A stretch of 64,000 nt of DNA from Candidatus Amulumruptor caecigallinarius (GTDB lineage: Bacteria > Bacteroidota > Bacteroidia > Bacteroidales > Muribaculaceae), in contig JAMPDP010000001.1 in the NCBI GenBank assembly GCA_023665605.1, positions 705,676 through 769,675 on the forward strand. Direction: 5' to 3'. The stretch's first letter is position 1. Every line of letters begins with the position of its first letter. The notes under the pieces are model-generated. The model was not told the origin of the DNA, made no database searches, and saw only the letters and a list, made by a program, of their open reading frames with translations. Both the position numbers and the translations under genes were made by a program. Shown here one piece after another: positions 1 to 8,366 of the stretch.

Positions 1-62
1 AGACGCGACGGTCTCAAACACCGTTGGAGCAATCCATCCCGGTTCGAGCCCGGGTCCGGGCA
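1..62 (+). tRNA. tRNA-Leu(CAA), 3' part only
   Basis: The window opens inside a tRNA gene. The anticodon stem ACGGT (8-12) pairs with ACCGT (20-24) around the seven-base loop CTCAAAC, giving anticodon CAA, which reads UUG leucine. A long variable arm typical of class II tRNAs follows (TGGA 25-28 pairs with TCCA 33-36), then a T arm (CCCGG 38-42, TTCGAGC loop, CCGGG 50-54), the 3' acceptor strand (55-61) and discriminator A at 62. CCA is not encoded. The 5' acceptor strand and most of the D arm lie outside the window. Confidence 0.92.
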
Positions 63-70
63 CCCCTAAC

Positions 71-104
71 GAAAAGCGAGCAGGCCACAGCCTACTCGCT
101 TTTC
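71..104 (+). terminator. Terminator after tRNA-Leu
   Basis: GAAAAGCGAG (71-80) pairs perfectly with CTCGCTTTTC (95-104), with a further AGG/CCT pairing inside. The 3' arm carries the T run and AT-rich DNA follows. It lies 9 bases after the tRNA, so it is probably the intrinsic terminator of the tRNA transcript. Confidence 0.75.
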
Positions 105-208
105 ATTATATAACTATCTCACAGAGGCAATCAAAAGGGCGTGGTTGATGTGAGCAAAAGGGTGAGGACGGGTGTTATATAAGGAGAATGATTAATGATC
201 TCTGACCT

Positions 209-727
209 ATGAAACGTACATTTACGCTTGTGGCCGCGGCCCTGTTGCTTGGGTCTGCCGCCTCTATGGCTCAGGTAGTACCTGCCGAGCCTATCAATGA
301 GGGTTCAACTCCGGGACTGGTGATGGCCGGGTCGGCCAGTGCGGCTGACCTGCCTCAGCCCGCTCTGAAGTTTATCAACCATTACTTCAAGGGGATGGAC
401 ATCAGCCAGGTGAAACGCGAATACACCAAGGGGGCCTATGATGTTGACTTTGCCAACGGACTGGAGATTGAATTCAACAATCAGGGCAAGGTGATTGAGA
501 TAGACGCCCCTGACGGCATGGCTCTTGCTCCGTCGGTGGTGCGCGCTCTGGTATCGCACAAGGCTTATGAGAACCTCAAGCGCAATGGCGCGGTGAAGCT
601 CATCAACTCCATTGACCTCTCCTACAACCGTGGCAAGCTGGTGAAGGTGGAGACTGTGGCCGCAGCCCCTCAGGACATTGTGCTTGACCTCAACGGCAAC
701 ATCGTGCTGGTGGAGGTGGATGACTGA
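209..727 (+). CDS. PepSY-like domain protein, exported
   Basis: A 172-residue protein with a clear signal peptide (residues 1 to about 21, ending SMAQ), so it is probably periplasmic. The mature part resembles the PepSY-like domain found in small secreted proteins of Bacteroidota: short beta strands alternating with charged stretches, in two similar halves (about 50-110 and 115-172). The function of this family is not known. A purine-rich AAGGAGA stretch sits upstream near 181. It is followed by a hairpin at 784-813, so it is probably transcribed apart from the T9SS genes. Start and export are fairly sure; the family call is from sequence feel only. Confidence 0.7.
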   Translation: MKRTFTLVAAALLLGSAASMAQVVPAEPINEGSTPGLVMAGSASAADLPQPALKFINHYFKGMDISQVKREYTKGAYDVDFANGLEIEFNNQGKVIEIDAPDGMALAPSVVRALVSHKAYENLKRNGAVKLINSIDLSYNRGKLVKVETVAAAPQDIVLDLNGNIVLVEVDD

Positions 728-783
728 TGCCTTCACTACGGCGCGGAGCCTCTGACGCGCTCCGCATATGTGTGTAATCTCAT

Positions 784-813
784 AACCCCGGATGCTTTGC
801 GGCCTCCGGGGTT
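784..813 (+). terminator. Hairpin terminator between PepSY-like gene and porT
   Basis: AACCCCGGA (784-792) pairs perfectly with TCCGGGGTT (805-813) around a 12-base loop. The T run after it is short, so termination may be partial. Confidence 0.55.
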
Positions 814-872
814 CATTGTGTAGTGACGGTAAGTATGCAATATTCGGGGCCGGGAGAGCGTTATATAAAGTG

Positions 873-1616
873 ATGAAACGTTTGCAATGGATGTCGGCTC
901 TGGTGGTGTTGCTGCTCGCGGTAGTGTGGGCACCCGCCGTGTCGGCTCAATATAAGAAAGACAAGCTGCTCAACCGCCCCTATGCCGACAACCGCGCATG
1001 GCATCTGGGCTTCTCGGTAGGTATCCACACCGAGGGGCTGTCGCTGACCAACAACGGCGTGGTGTCCACCGGACCCGGTGGGGAGCAACAGCGATGGTTT
1101 GCCGAGCAGCCGAGCTATGCACCGGGCTTCTGCGTCAACGGCCTGGTGTCGCTGAGGCTCAACACCTACTTCAGTGCCCGCGTGATGCCCGGCATATGGT
1201 TCGGCAACCGCAAGGTCACATTCCGCGACGACAACTCCTCGCTTGAGGAGAGCATCGACATCAAGAGTGCCTACATAGTAGTGCCGCTCGATATCAAGTT
1301 TGCCGCCCAGCGCTGGCGCAACCTGCGCCCCTATGTCACTGCCGGCGTGATGCCCGCCTTTGACGTTGGCAAGAAGCCGGACCAAGCCATCCTGGAGCTC
1401 AAGAGCAACGACGTGTATCTCACCGTGGGGTTCGGCTGCGACTTCTATCTGCCATTCTTCAAGCTGTGCCCCGAGGTGAAGTTTGCCTTCGGCCTGGCCA
1501 ATATGCTTCAGAAGAACCGCCCGGACCTTGCCGACACACCTGACCGGCTTAACTTCACCAATTCACTTAGCAAAGTGACCTCCAACATGGTCACCTTCTC
1601 ATTCAACTTCGAGTGA
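873..1616 (+). CDS. porT: T9SS outer membrane protein PorT/SprT
   Basis: A 247-residue protein with an N-terminal signal segment (MKRLQW... to VSAQ) and a beta-barrel-like remainder: alternating hydrophobic strands, many aromatics and a C-terminal phenylalanine-rich strand (VTFSFNFE). Length and pattern fit PorT, an outer membrane protein needed for type IX secretion. An in-frame ATG at 792 would add 27 residues ahead of the signal peptide and falls inside the hairpin, so the start at 873 was chosen. It lies 14 bases before the likely porP start and reads as the first gene of the porTPKLMN run. In Porphyromonas gingivalis porT is, as I recall, at a separate locus. Confidence 0.8.
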   Translation: MKRLQWMSALVVLLLAVVWAPAVSAQYKKDKLLNRPYADNRAWHLGFSVGIHTEGLSLTNNGVVSTGPGGEQQRWFAEQPSYAPGFCVNGLVSLRLNTYFSARVMPGIWFGNRKVTFRDDNSSLEESIDIKSAYIVVPLDIKFAAQRWRNLRPYVTAGVMPAFDVGKKPDQAILELKSNDVYLTVGFGCDFYLPFFKLCPEVKFAFGLANMLQKNRPDLADTPDRLNFTNSLSKVTSNMVTFSFNFE

Positions 1617-1630
1617 CCCGCCCCTACCCC

Positions 1631-2629
1631 ATGCGCCGACTCCTCACCATCATTACCACCATCATAGCGTGCTTCGCCACTGTGCTTCATGCGCAGACTG
1701 AGCCAATGCTTACTCAATACTTCGAGGTGCCGTCATACTACAACCCCGGAGCCATCGGGCGCACCGACAATGTGCGCTTCCGGGCCGGCGCGCGCCTGCA
1801 GTGGGTGGGCGTTGACAATGCCCCCACCACCTTCCTGCTCACCGCCGATATGCCCCTGAAGCTGTTGGGCAAGCGTTGGGGCATCGGCCTTGTAATGCAA
1901 CAGGACAAGGCCGGCCTCTACACCAACATGAGTGGCGGACTGCAGATAGCCTACAAGCAGAAGCTCGGCAAGGGCACGCTCACCGGCGGCATCCAGCTGG
2001 GGATAGTCAACGAGGGCTTCAAGGGGTCCGAGGTGAAGCTGGACTTTGACGATGACTACCACTCCGGCACCGACGATGCCATCCCCACCACCGATGTCAA
2101 CGGCACAGCCTTCGACATGGGTCTGGGCGTGATGTATGACCACCCGCTGTTTTATGCCGGCCTCAGCTGCACCCATCTGCTTGAGCCCACCATCAATTTC
2201 AGCGGCGAGTCGTTGACCACGTCGGAAGGGACAGCCACCACCTCCGAGGCCCGACGCTATCAGTTTGACGTCAAAAGGAGCCTCTATTTTATTGGAGGAA
2301 GCAATATTCCGATAAAAAACACGTTATTTGAAGTGATGCCCTCGGTGCTTGTGGCCACCGACCTCACCACCTACACGTTCGAGGCCACAGCGCGGGCGCG
2401 ATGGAAAAAGTTTCTCACCTTCGGCGTAGGCTACCGCTATAACGATGCCGTGTCGGCCATGGTGGCCGGGGAGTACAAGGGATTCTTCCTCAGCTACTCC
2501 TATGACTACCCGGTGACAGCGATGTCACGCGTAAGCTCCGGCAGCCATGAGATTATGGCCGGCTACAGCCTGAAGCTGGACCTTGGCGAGAAAAACCGCA
2601 ACCGACACAAGAGCATCCGCATAATGTAA
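1631..2629 (+). CDS. porP: T9SS outer membrane protein PorP/SprF family
   Basis: A 332-residue outer membrane beta-barrel protein of the PorP/SprF family. Signature parts are visible: signal peptide (MRRLLT... to VLHAQ), then the family start with EPMLTQYFEVPSYYNPGAIG (target Gln-Tyr ... Tyr-Asn-Pro-Gly), repeated GxxY/GxGVMYD barrel strands and a C-terminal YSLKLDLG strand. A GTG at 1613 overlaps the porT stop and would give 6 extra residues; the ATG at 1631 gives a better signal peptide. Family members anchor T9SS parts or dock cargo at the outer membrane. Its place just before porK matches the porPKLMN order known from P. gingivalis. Confidence 0.88.
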   Translation: MRRLLTIITTIIACFATVLHAQTEPMLTQYFEVPSYYNPGAIGRTDNVRFRAGARLQWVGVDNAPTTFLLTADMPLKLLGKRWGIGLVMQQDKAGLYTNMSGGLQIAYKQKLGKGTLTGGIQLGIVNEGFKGSEVKLDFDDDYHSGTDDAIPTTDVNGTAFDMGLGVMYDHPLFYAGLSCTHLLEPTINFSGESLTTSEGTATTSEARRYQFDVKRSLYFIGGSNIPIKNTLFEVMPSVLVATDLTTYTFEATARARWKKFLTFGVGYRYNDAVSAMVAGEYKGFFLSYSYDYPVTAMSRVSSGSHEIMAGYSLKLDLGEKNRNRHKSIRIM

Positions 2630-2703
2630 GGAGCGCACCATCCGCACGGCGCCACCACTCACACTCCTCAACCTCCACACGAACCATCAGACAAACGACT
2701 ATA

Positions 2704-4158
2704 ATGAAGAAATCAAGCGCATACATCCTCTCACTGTCAGTGCTGGCCTCCATGGCCACGGCGGCGTGTGCCGGCTCGGCCCGCAGCTCCGCCTCGGGGG
2801 GCGAGGTGACTGGTGTGGGCGGCACCTCATATGCCGAGCCCACCCCCTACGGCATGGTGCTCATTGACCGCGGGTCAATGATAGCCGGCCCTCAGGAGGC
2901 TGACTCGGCGTGGAACCTGCGTCCTGACGCACGCGGTCAGAGCGTAGATGCCTTCTGGATGGACGAGACTGAGGTGACCAACGCCAAATACAAGCAGTTT
3001 CTCCACTGGGTGCGCGACTCCATCATCCGCGAGCGCCTTGCCGACCCGGCTTTCGGCGGCAACGAGGCCTTCAAGATCGAAGAGGACCGCGAAGGCAACC
3101 CCGTGAAGCCTTACCTGAACTGGAACAAGCCCATACCCTGGCGCAACGCCAATGAGGATGAGCAGCGCGCCATCGAGAGCGTGTACCGCGTCAACCCCAT
3201 CACCGGTGTCAAGGAGCTTGACCCCACACAGATGAATTATCGCTACGAGATATTCAACACTACCGAGGCCGTCAAGCGCAAGAACCGTCTGGATCCGCGC
3301 CGCCGCGAGTACAACACCGACAAGCCCGTGCCCACCGAGGTGCCCCAGATTTCAAAGGACACCGCCTATATCAATGACGAGGGCGAGATAATCCGCGAGA
3401 CCATAACCCGCGGACTCACCGGCGACTATGACTTCCTGAACACCTATATAGTCAACGTCTACCCCGACACCACCGTGTGGGTGAACGACTTTGAGAACGC
3501 CTACAACGAGCCCTACGTGAGGCTCTACTTCAACCACGCCGGCTACAACGACTACCCCGTGGTGGGCGTAAGCTGGGACCAGGCCAACGCCTTCTGCAAC
3601 TGGCGTACCGACTACCTGCGTCGCTCTCTGGGCAAGCAGGGCGTGCGCATAGAGCCCTACCGTCTCCCCACCGAGGCCGAGTGGGAGTATGCAGCCCGCG
3701 CGGCGCGCTCCGACAACAAATATCCGTGGGACGGCGACCTGCCGCTTACGGATGACTCCAAGGGGTGCTTCTACGCCAACTTCAAGCCCGGCGACGGCAA
3801 CTACACCCTTGACGGACAGCTCATCACATCACGCGTAGGTACCTATCAGCCTAACGACTTCGGCCTCTATGACATGGCCGGCAACGTGAGCGAGTGGACA
3901 TCCACAGCCTTCACCGAGAGCGTGAGCAAGCTGATGAACGACCTCAACCCCGATTACCGCTACAATGCTGCCCTCGAAGACCCTTACCGCCTCAAGCGCA
4001 AGATAATACGTGGCGGCTCATGGAAGGACGTGGCCCACAACGTGCGCTCCGACCTGCGCCAGTGGGAGTATGAGAACGAGCAGCGTTCCTACATCGGTTT
4101 CCGCTGCGTACGCTCCCAGATAGGCTTCGCCAAGGGCAACGGTGCCCGCCGCAAGTAA
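2704..4158 (+). CDS. gldK: T9SS ring lipoprotein PorK/GldK
   Basis: A 484-residue lipoprotein: the signal peptide ends in ATAAC with the lipid-bearing Cys at 22. Most of the rest is a formylglycine-generating-enzyme (FGE/SUMF1)-like fold. Its marks are present: ETEVTNAKYKQF near 92, LPTEAEWEYAARA near 325, NVSEWTS near 397, RGGSWKD near 438 and IGFRCVR near the end. In GldK/PorK this fold is structural, not catalytic; PorK forms the periplasmic ring under the outer membrane together with PorN. It is followed 63 bases later by gldL in the same operon. Confidence 0.95.
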   Translation: MKKSSAYILSLSVLASMATAACAGSARSSASGGEVTGVGGTSYAEPTPYGMVLIDRGSMIAGPQEADSAWNLRPDARGQSVDAFWMDETEVTNAKYKQFLHWVRDSIIRERLADPAFGGNEAFKIEEDREGNPVKPYLNWNKPIPWRNANEDEQRAIESVYRVNPITGVKELDPTQMNYRYEIFNTTEAVKRKNRLDPRRREYNTDKPVPTEVPQISKDTAYINDEGEIIRETITRGLTGDYDFLNTYIVNVYPDTTVWVNDFENAYNEPYVRLYFNHAGYNDYPVVGVSWDQANAFCNWRTDYLRRSLGKQGVRIEPYRLPTEAEWEYAARAARSDNKYPWDGDLPLTDDSKGCFYANFKPGDGNYTLDGQLITSRVGTYQPNDFGLYDMAGNVSEWTSTAFTESVSKLMNDLNPDYRYNAALEDPYRLKRKIIRGGSWKDVAHNVRSDLRQWEYENEQRSYIGFRCVRSQIGFAKGNGARRK

Positions 4159-4221
4159 CACACTCTCCTGCAATCTCCTCTCTCCCAACCTCATCCATCA
4201 ACCAATCCAACCCTCCCTGCA

Positions 4222-5268
4222 ATGGGCAAAATCAAGCGATATAAAAACAGCGTAGAGCGCTTCCTCTCCGGCGAGAGCGGCCAGCGGTTCTTCAACTTCT
4301 GCTACTCCATAGGTGCCGCCATCGTGATATGGGGTGCCCTGTTCAAGATTCTCCACCTCCCCGGCGGCAACCTGCTGCTCTGCATCGGCATGGGCACCGA
4401 GGTACTGATGTTTACCCTGACAGCCTTTGACCGTCCTCCGCGCGAATATCGCTGGGAGGATGTGTTTCCCGTGCTCGAAACCCGCAACCCGGATGACAAG
4501 CCTGACTTTGCCGGGGGCGGCGGCTCAGTGGTGATTAACGGCACTGTGCATGGCGGCGCAGCCACAGCCTCAGCAGCCGGCAACGCACCAGCCGGAGCGC
4601 ATCATGGCGGAAGCGTAAGTGCAGCCGACGCACGCGCCGCTGTTGGACTCCCGGCCGGCATTGAGCTGAGCGAGGATGACACCCGCTCCCTCTCCGAAAG
4701 CATTGCCAAGATGAACGCCGCTTCCGAGCAGCTCTCACAGATGGCCGAGCTCACCTCAGCCACCCAGCAGTATCTGGCCCGCATGGGCGAGATAGCCACC
4801 GCCATGGAGCAGCTGCGCACCACCACCGAGAGCCTCAACGACGTGAGCCGTACCCTGCTCGACTCCTATCGCGCCATCACCGAGAACTCCGAGGGCATCA
4901 CCTCCAGCTCCACCGGCTACGTCACCCAGATGGAGGATCTCAACCGCAACATCGGCGGCCTCAACACCATCTACGAGATACAGCTCAAGAGCGTAAGCTC
5001 GCAGCTCGACTCCATCGACCGCGTGAACCGCGGCATCAAGGATATCCGCGATATGTATGAGAAGAGCTCGGCACAGTCCATGCGCTACTATGAGGAGACC
5101 GAGAAGATGGCTCGCTATATGCAGCAGCTCAACCAGGTGTATGAGAAGATGATTCATGCCATGACTGTCAACATGTATCGCCAGCCCATGCCCGGCGCGC
5201 CGGCTCCCGAGGCACCCGCTGCAACGGTCGCTACCGGCACCTCGCCCGGCGCTACCTCTTTGGGCTGA
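4222..5268 (+). CDS. gldL: T9SS motor protein PorL/GldL
   Basis: A 348-residue inner membrane protein. Two membrane helices lie at about residues 23-40 and 49-68, joined by the tight turn HLPGG. A glutamate (E60) sits inside the second helix (GMGTEV), the position held to take part in proton-driven motor action in GldL; K43 and H45 are next to it. The cytoplasmic part has a low-complexity Ala/Gly linker (about 95-150) and a long coiled coil (about 150-310) ending in a Pro/Ala tail. GldL and GldM form the rotary motor that powers T9SS. It is somewhat longer than PorL of P. gingivalis as I recall it, mainly in linker and tail. Confidence 0.93.
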   Translation: MGKIKRYKNSVERFLSGESGQRFFNFCYSIGAAIVIWGALFKILHLPGGNLLLCIGMGTEVLMFTLTAFDRPPREYRWEDVFPVLETRNPDDKPDFAGGGGSVVINGTVHGGAATASAAGNAPAGAHHGGSVSAADARAAVGLPAGIELSEDDTRSLSESIAKMNAASEQLSQMAELTSATQQYLARMGEIATAMEQLRTTTESLNDVSRTLLDSYRAITENSEGITSSSTGYVTQMEDLNRNIGGLNTIYEIQLKSVSSQLDSIDRVNRGIKDIRDMYEKSSAQSMRYYEETEKMARYMQQLNQVYEKMIHAMTVNMYRQPMPGAPAPEAPAATVATGTSPGATSLG

Positions 5269-5374
5269 CCCGGGTCGGACATAGCGCCCGGTACAGGAGC
5301 CTGCCCTCTCTCTCCATTCATCCACTCCCCCACCCTTCACCACCATCTCTCCCTTACTCAGCAATATCCCGTAA

Positions 5375-6934
5375 ATGGCTCAAAGCAACACCCGTCTGTC
5401 GCCGCGTCAGAAGATGATCAACCTGATGTACATCGTGCTGACGGCCATGCTGGCGCTCAACGTATCAAGCGATGTGCTCGACGGCTTCACGCAGGTCGAG
5501 GAGGGCTTGAAGCGCTCCAACGCCAACGTGCTCTCGCGCAACGACGGCATCTTCCAGTCTATCAACGCCCTGGCCATGCAGAACCCCGAGAAGGGACAGG
5601 CATGGCTCGCCAAGGCATCGGCGGTGCGCGGCGAGACCGCACGCCTCTATGCTACGATGGATTCGCTGAAGCTCCTGATAGTGCGCAACGCTGACGGTGC
5701 TGACGGCGACCCATCCAACATCAAGAGCCTCGACAACCTTGAGAGCTCCGCGGCCGTGATGCTCAACCCCGCCACTCGCCTTGGCGAGAAGCTCCGTCTC
5801 GACCTGAACAGCTACACCGACTTCGTCACCAAGATGGTGCCGGACACTGCCGTGGCCTCCACCATCCGCGCCACTCTCAGCACCGAGCCGGTGAAGCGAC
5901 CCGGCATTGAGCTCCCCGTGAAGTGGGAGGAGGCCAAGTTCGAGAGCCAGCCCGTGGTGGCCGCCGTCACCCATCTGACCAAGCTCCAGAATGACCTGCG
6001 CTACGCTGAGGGTGAGGCTCTGCAACACCTGCTGGCAAGCATTGATGCCGGCGACCTGCGCGTCAACTCGCTCAACGCATTCGTAATCCCCGAGTCGCGC
6101 TATGTGATGCGCGGCGGCAAATACACTGCCAACATAGTGCTCGCTGCCGTTGACTCCACGGCCCGCCCGCAGGTATTCGTGGGTGGCAAGCAGCTTGGCA
6201 ATGACCGTGGCGTATACGAGTTCACCGCCGGGAGCACCGGCAAGTTTGACTACTCCGGCTACATCTCCCTCAACCAGGGTGGCGAGGAGCTCAAGCTCCC
6301 CTTCTCCTCCTCCTACACCGTGATGGAGCCGTCAGCCACAGTGTCAGCCACGATGATGAATGTGCTCTATGCCGGCATCGACAACCCCCTGAGCATCTCC
6401 GTGCCGGGAGTGCCTCAGCAGAGCGTCAGCGCCACCATGACCGGGGGCACCCTCACGCGTCAAGGTGACCACTGGATAGCGCGCCCCACTGCCGTAGGCT
6501 CGGATGCCACGGTGAGTGTAAGTGCCGAGATTGACGGCCGTCAGCAGAACGTGTACTCCACCACTTTCCGTGTGCGCCGCCTTCCTGACCCCACGGCCTA
6601 CATCAGCATAGCCGGGGTCAACGGTGCCGAGCGTTACAAGGGGGGACGCCCCCTTGGCAAAGCCGCACTCACCGGGGCCACCGGTCTGGGAGCCGCCATT
6701 GACGACGGTGTGCTCAACATCGACTTCAAGGTGCTCTCGTTCGAGACCGTGATGTTTGACTCCATGGGCAACGCCATCCCCGAGGTGAGCGACGGACCCA
6801 ACTTCTCATCGCGCCAGCGCGAGTCACTGCGCCGTCTCCAGAGGGGCAAGCGCTTCTACATATCGCGCGTCAAGGCCGTGGGCCCCGACGGCGTGGAGCG
6901 AACCCTCAACCCCTTGGAAGTCATCGTCAACTAA
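5375..6934 (+). CDS. gldM: T9SS motor protein PorM/GldM
   Basis: A 519-residue protein with one N-terminal membrane helix (about residues 14-32, MINLMYIVLTAMLALNV) preceded by a short cytoplasmic end, then a long periplasmic part: a helical D1 region to about residue 220 followed by beta-rich D2-D4 domains. This is the GldM/PorM plan; the periplasmic dimer spans from the GldL ring to the GldK/N ring. Starts 106 bases after gldL. Length agrees with the family. Confidence 0.95.
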   Translation: MAQSNTRLSPRQKMINLMYIVLTAMLALNVSSDVLDGFTQVEEGLKRSNANVLSRNDGIFQSINALAMQNPEKGQAWLAKASAVRGETARLYATMDSLKLLIVRNADGADGDPSNIKSLDNLESSAAVMLNPATRLGEKLRLDLNSYTDFVTKMVPDTAVASTIRATLSTEPVKRPGIELPVKWEEAKFESQPVVAAVTHLTKLQNDLRYAEGEALQHLLASIDAGDLRVNSLNAFVIPESRYVMRGGKYTANIVLAAVDSTARPQVFVGGKQLGNDRGVYEFTAGSTGKFDYSGYISLNQGGEELKLPFSSSYTVMEPSATVSATMMNVLYAGIDNPLSISVPGVPQQSVSATMTGGTLTRQGDHWIARPTAVGSDATVSVSAEIDGRQQNVYSTTFRVRRLPDPTAYISIAGVNGAERYKGGRPLGKAALTGATGLGAAIDDGVLNIDFKVLSFETVMFDSMGNAIPEVSDGPNFSSRQRESLRRLQRGKRFYISRVKAVGPDGVERTLNPLEVIVN

Positions 6935-7006
6935 CTCTCTCCTTGCCTCTCCGACTCTCCCCACCCAACCAAGTCACCACACCCCATTTTAACCAGCATA
7001 TACCCC

Positions 7007-8218
7007 GTGAAGATTCTGAGAAATCTCGCAGCCCTCGGGCTCATCGCCATATCCGTCATGCCGGCCACGGCTCAGGAGCGTTCCACCACCTCGGGCGTAC
7101 AGCGCCGCAGTGCTTCCGAGACGCGCGCGCGCCGTGGTGCCGAAGCCACTCCCGGCGTGACACAGCGCCAGCAGGACCGCATGGCCAGTGCTCCCACTCA
7201 TGATGCCGACCTGGAGTGGATGCGCGTACTCTACCGTCAGCTTGACCTGAACAAGCCCGCCAACACTCCCCTATATTACCCCGAGGATGTGATAGACGGG
7301 CAGAAGAACCTGTTCCGCACCATGATGGAGCTGGTAGCTCAGGGCACAGTGCCCGTATATGAGTATCTTGACGGCCGCGAAATCTTCACTGACCAGTATC
7401 GGGTGAAGGTGCGTGATATGCTTGACCGCTTCCACATCCTCTATACCGAGGGCAAAGGCTCCACCGAGAAGCGCCCCCGCTTCGTGATAGATGAGAGCGA
7501 TGTCCCTGCCAACGAGGTACTCTCCTACTACGTGATCGAGCGCTGGGAGTTTGACCGCCGCACCAACAAGCTGCGCTGCAACATCGAGGCCATCTGCCCC
7601 GTGCTTCACCGCAGCGGCGACTTCGGGGGCGAGGCTGTGCGCTACCCCATGTTCTGGGTGAAGTATGACGACCTCAAGCCCTATCTGGGCACCACCAACG
7701 TGTTCATCTCCGATGACAACAATATGGCCACGCACACCCTGGCAGACTACTTTGCCATGGGGCTCTATGACGGCGAAATCTACAAGACTCGCAACCTGCG
7801 CAACCTCTCGATGAACCAGCTCTACTCCGATCCGGATGCCCGCAAGGCCGCGCAGGACTCCATCCAGCGGTCGCTCGACGAGTGGGGCAAGAAGCTGTGG
7901 GTGCCCACCCTCGAAGAGCTTGAGGCCGCCCGCGAGGCCCGTGCCGCCGCCGAGGAGGCTGCCGAGGCCGGCGAGGTTGCCGCTCCTGCCGCCGACGTGA
8001 TACCGGCCCTTGATGCTGACGGCAACCCGATAGTGACCGACGCCGAGCAGGCACCCGCAGAGAAGAAGGTGAACTCCCGCGCCAAGAAGAAGAGTTCCGA
8101 CTCCAAGAAGTCAACCAAGAAGACCACCAAGAAGACCAAGGTGAAAAAGGCCAAGGCTCCCAAGAGCAGCTCCGGCTCGTCGAGCGCAACCCGCTCGGTG
8201 CGCAACCGCAAGCGCTGA
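7007..8218 (+). CDS. gldN: T9SS ring protein PorN/GldN
   Basis: A 403-residue periplasmic protein starting at a GTG codon, chosen because it opens a full signal peptide (MKILRN... to PATAQ). Residues about 60-300 are the GldN/PorN core, including the conserved IERWEFDRRTNKLRCNI-type segment near 185. PorN binds PorK in the large ring and contacts PorM. Unusual is the C terminus: an Ala/Glu-rich stretch (about 305-345) followed by a strongly basic Lys/Ser/Thr tail (about 350-403), which makes the protein longer than the core needs. Last gene of the T9SS run; a hairpin follows at 8261. Confidence 0.92.
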   Translation: MKILRNLAALGLIAISVMPATAQERSTTSGVQRRSASETRARRGAEATPGVTQRQQDRMASAPTHDADLEWMRVLYRQLDLNKPANTPLYYPEDVIDGQKNLFRTMMELVAQGTVPVYEYLDGREIFTDQYRVKVRDMLDRFHILYTEGKGSTEKRPRFVIDESDVPANEVLSYYVIERWEFDRRTNKLRCNIEAICPVLHRSGDFGGEAVRYPMFWVKYDDLKPYLGTTNVFISDDNNMATHTLADYFAMGLYDGEIYKTRNLRNLSMNQLYSDPDARKAAQDSIQRSLDEWGKKLWVPTLEELEAAREARAAAEEAAEAGEVAAPAADVIPALDADGNPIVTDAEQAPAEKKVNSRAKKKSSDSKKSTKKTTKKTKVKKAKAPKSSSGSSSATRSVRNRKR

Positions 8219-8260
8219 CCTCTATACTACCGCTACATTTCTCTAATTTTCTTGAAAATC

Positions 8261-8295
8261 TGCCCATCCGACCGCTTTTCACGGTTGGATGGGCA
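8261..8295 (+). terminator. Terminator after gldN
   Basis: TGCCCATCCGACCG (8261-8274) pairs with CGGTTGGATGGGCA (8282-8295), 13 Watson-Crick pairs plus one G-T, with a 7-base loop. It separates the T9SS operon from the decarboxylase genes. Confidence 0.7.
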
Positions 8296-8366
8296 ACTTT
8301 ATATCACAGTCCTATGTTTTTACCTATGTAAGTACCTTATTTCTCAACTCACCAAAATTCAAGTTT

